Shown one piece after another: positions 63,359-64,000 of a stretch of 64,000 nt of DNA. The DNA is from Argyresthia goedartella (taxonomy: Eukaryota > Arthropoda > Insecta > Lepidoptera > Argyresthiidae), in contig OX463836.1 in assembly GCA_949825045.1 (NCBI GenBank), positions 10,805,829-10,869,828 of the forward strand, written 5' to 3'. A model generated the notes under the pieces. The model searched no databases and was not told where the DNA came from. It saw nothing but the letters and a program-made list of their open reading frames with translations. How positions within the stretch are numbered: the stretch's first letter is position 1; each line of letters opens with the position of its first letter. The position numbers and the translations under genes are program-made.

Positions 63359-64000
63359 GAGATGAGTCGTACTAGGTAAATTTGGTACTTAGTCCAACTG
63401 TTCCTAGACCTCAAAAATACTTGATCCAAATACCTGTTCTTCGAGTATCACCTAGTCCTAGTAGTATCAGGGGGCGCCCTAGTCTTGTGGTATCGTCGTA
63501 AAGTACTAAGTAACGTCACGTCTTACATCTTAGGACGATACCAGTGATAACCACTAAACAAACATACCATAGCTTCACGCCTTTCCCATACGGGGTGGCA
63601 CAAGGACAATCGACAGGTTAAACTAAACGATCGTGTAATTAAAATCATTAACCATATGTAGTGATTTAAATAAAGACAATGAAACGAATGCAGTCGGTTA
63701 ACAATAACTAAATATGGCTCTCGTTCCAGCATCTATTGTTCTTCATTGTTAGTTTGTTCGGCCTATGTCCTTAGGAGACTATACCGACTAAGTGAACCAA
63801 ACTATAAAAATATAGCTCCAAACAAAGTAGCTCTACCTAGTATCATAAAGAAGAACTAAGATATTTACACGCTATTCGCCAACAGATGGCGTGGGAGAAG
63901 AATAAATATTTTTTCGATAAACACGCTATTCGCCAAAGGAGGGCGTTGGTAGTCGAAAACGCGTCTCAAATCAATTAAACTCTATTGAAAGCGCTATCCA
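63359..64000 (+). other. Possible start of a hAT-like element
   Basis: The RT stops and unrelated sequence starts with tagagatgagtcg, similar to TAGAGATG-type hAT ends. Within are recurring ctaggta/ctagtcc words, and a doublet acacgctattcgccaa...ggcgt at about 63867 and 63920. No protein frame recognised and the other end is beyond the window, so family and boundary are tentative. Confidence 0.35.

Overview
This is a eukaryotic, almost certainly lepidopteran, genomic window. The evidence is a minus-strand SINE near 27120-27365 with a tRNA-like head and the usual moth/butterfly SINE body, many 5'-truncated insect non-LTR retrotransposons, PIF/Harbinger, mariner and Transib DNA transposons, and spliced genes with GT-AG introns. 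There are no bacterial operons, rRNA genes or CRISPR arrays. Nearly every long open frame belongs to a transposable element (TE).

Layout. (1) 1-1568: unassigned DNA with a 36-bp perfect hairpin. (2) 1569-20170: a three-level nest. An old, broken plus-strand Ty3/Gypsy element (gag 1569-2170, pol 16437-19710, 3' LTR from 19954) was split by a younger minus-strand Gypsy element (2171-16436) with 2.24-kb LTRs and a 4-bp target duplication (CAGC). That element was split inside its reverse transcriptase (RT) by a plus-strand non-LTR retrotransposon (6964-11654). (3) 20170-27480: fragments of several non-LTR families, a broken mariner, MITEs and the SINE. (4) 27506-43767: two plus-strand exons that read as FANCL, the E3 ligase of the Fanconi anaemia pathway (URD-domain exon 27506-27664, RING exon 43538-43767), separated by a 15.9-kb intron. 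The intron holds a minus-strand non-LTR element (28937-40815), which itself contains a BEL/Pao element with deleted RT (30289-36384) and an apparently intact PIF/Harbinger transposon (36910-40487). (5) 43768-51820: MITEs, SINEs, an RTE fragment and a nearly complete Transib transposon (46972-49867) with a RAG1-like transposase and RSS-like termini. (6) 51820-64000: a Jockey-like minus-strand element split by a nearly full-length plus-strand non-LTR element (53159-58473), then a second plus-strand non-LTR element (ORF1 60421-61458) broken at 63358 by unassigned, possibly hAT-like, sequence.

How it works together. The only host gene I can support is FANCL. The rest is layered TE history that can be ordered by insertion into earlier elements, several with target-site duplications visible on both sides (CAGC, TAAA, AAATC, TAG, CGACT, CAATT, TTATC, TAATG). 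The most interesting items are the Transib element, which carries the RAG1 acidic and zinc-ligand pattern next to ends that look like V(D)J signal sequences; the PIF/Harbinger element, whose two spliced genes lie interleaved on opposite strands; and a recurrent signature of perfect fold-back palindromes at 5' ends or breakpoints of non-LTR copies.

Limits: coordinates come from reading by eye, family names are from remembered motifs, no database search was possible, and LTR divergences are hand counts.
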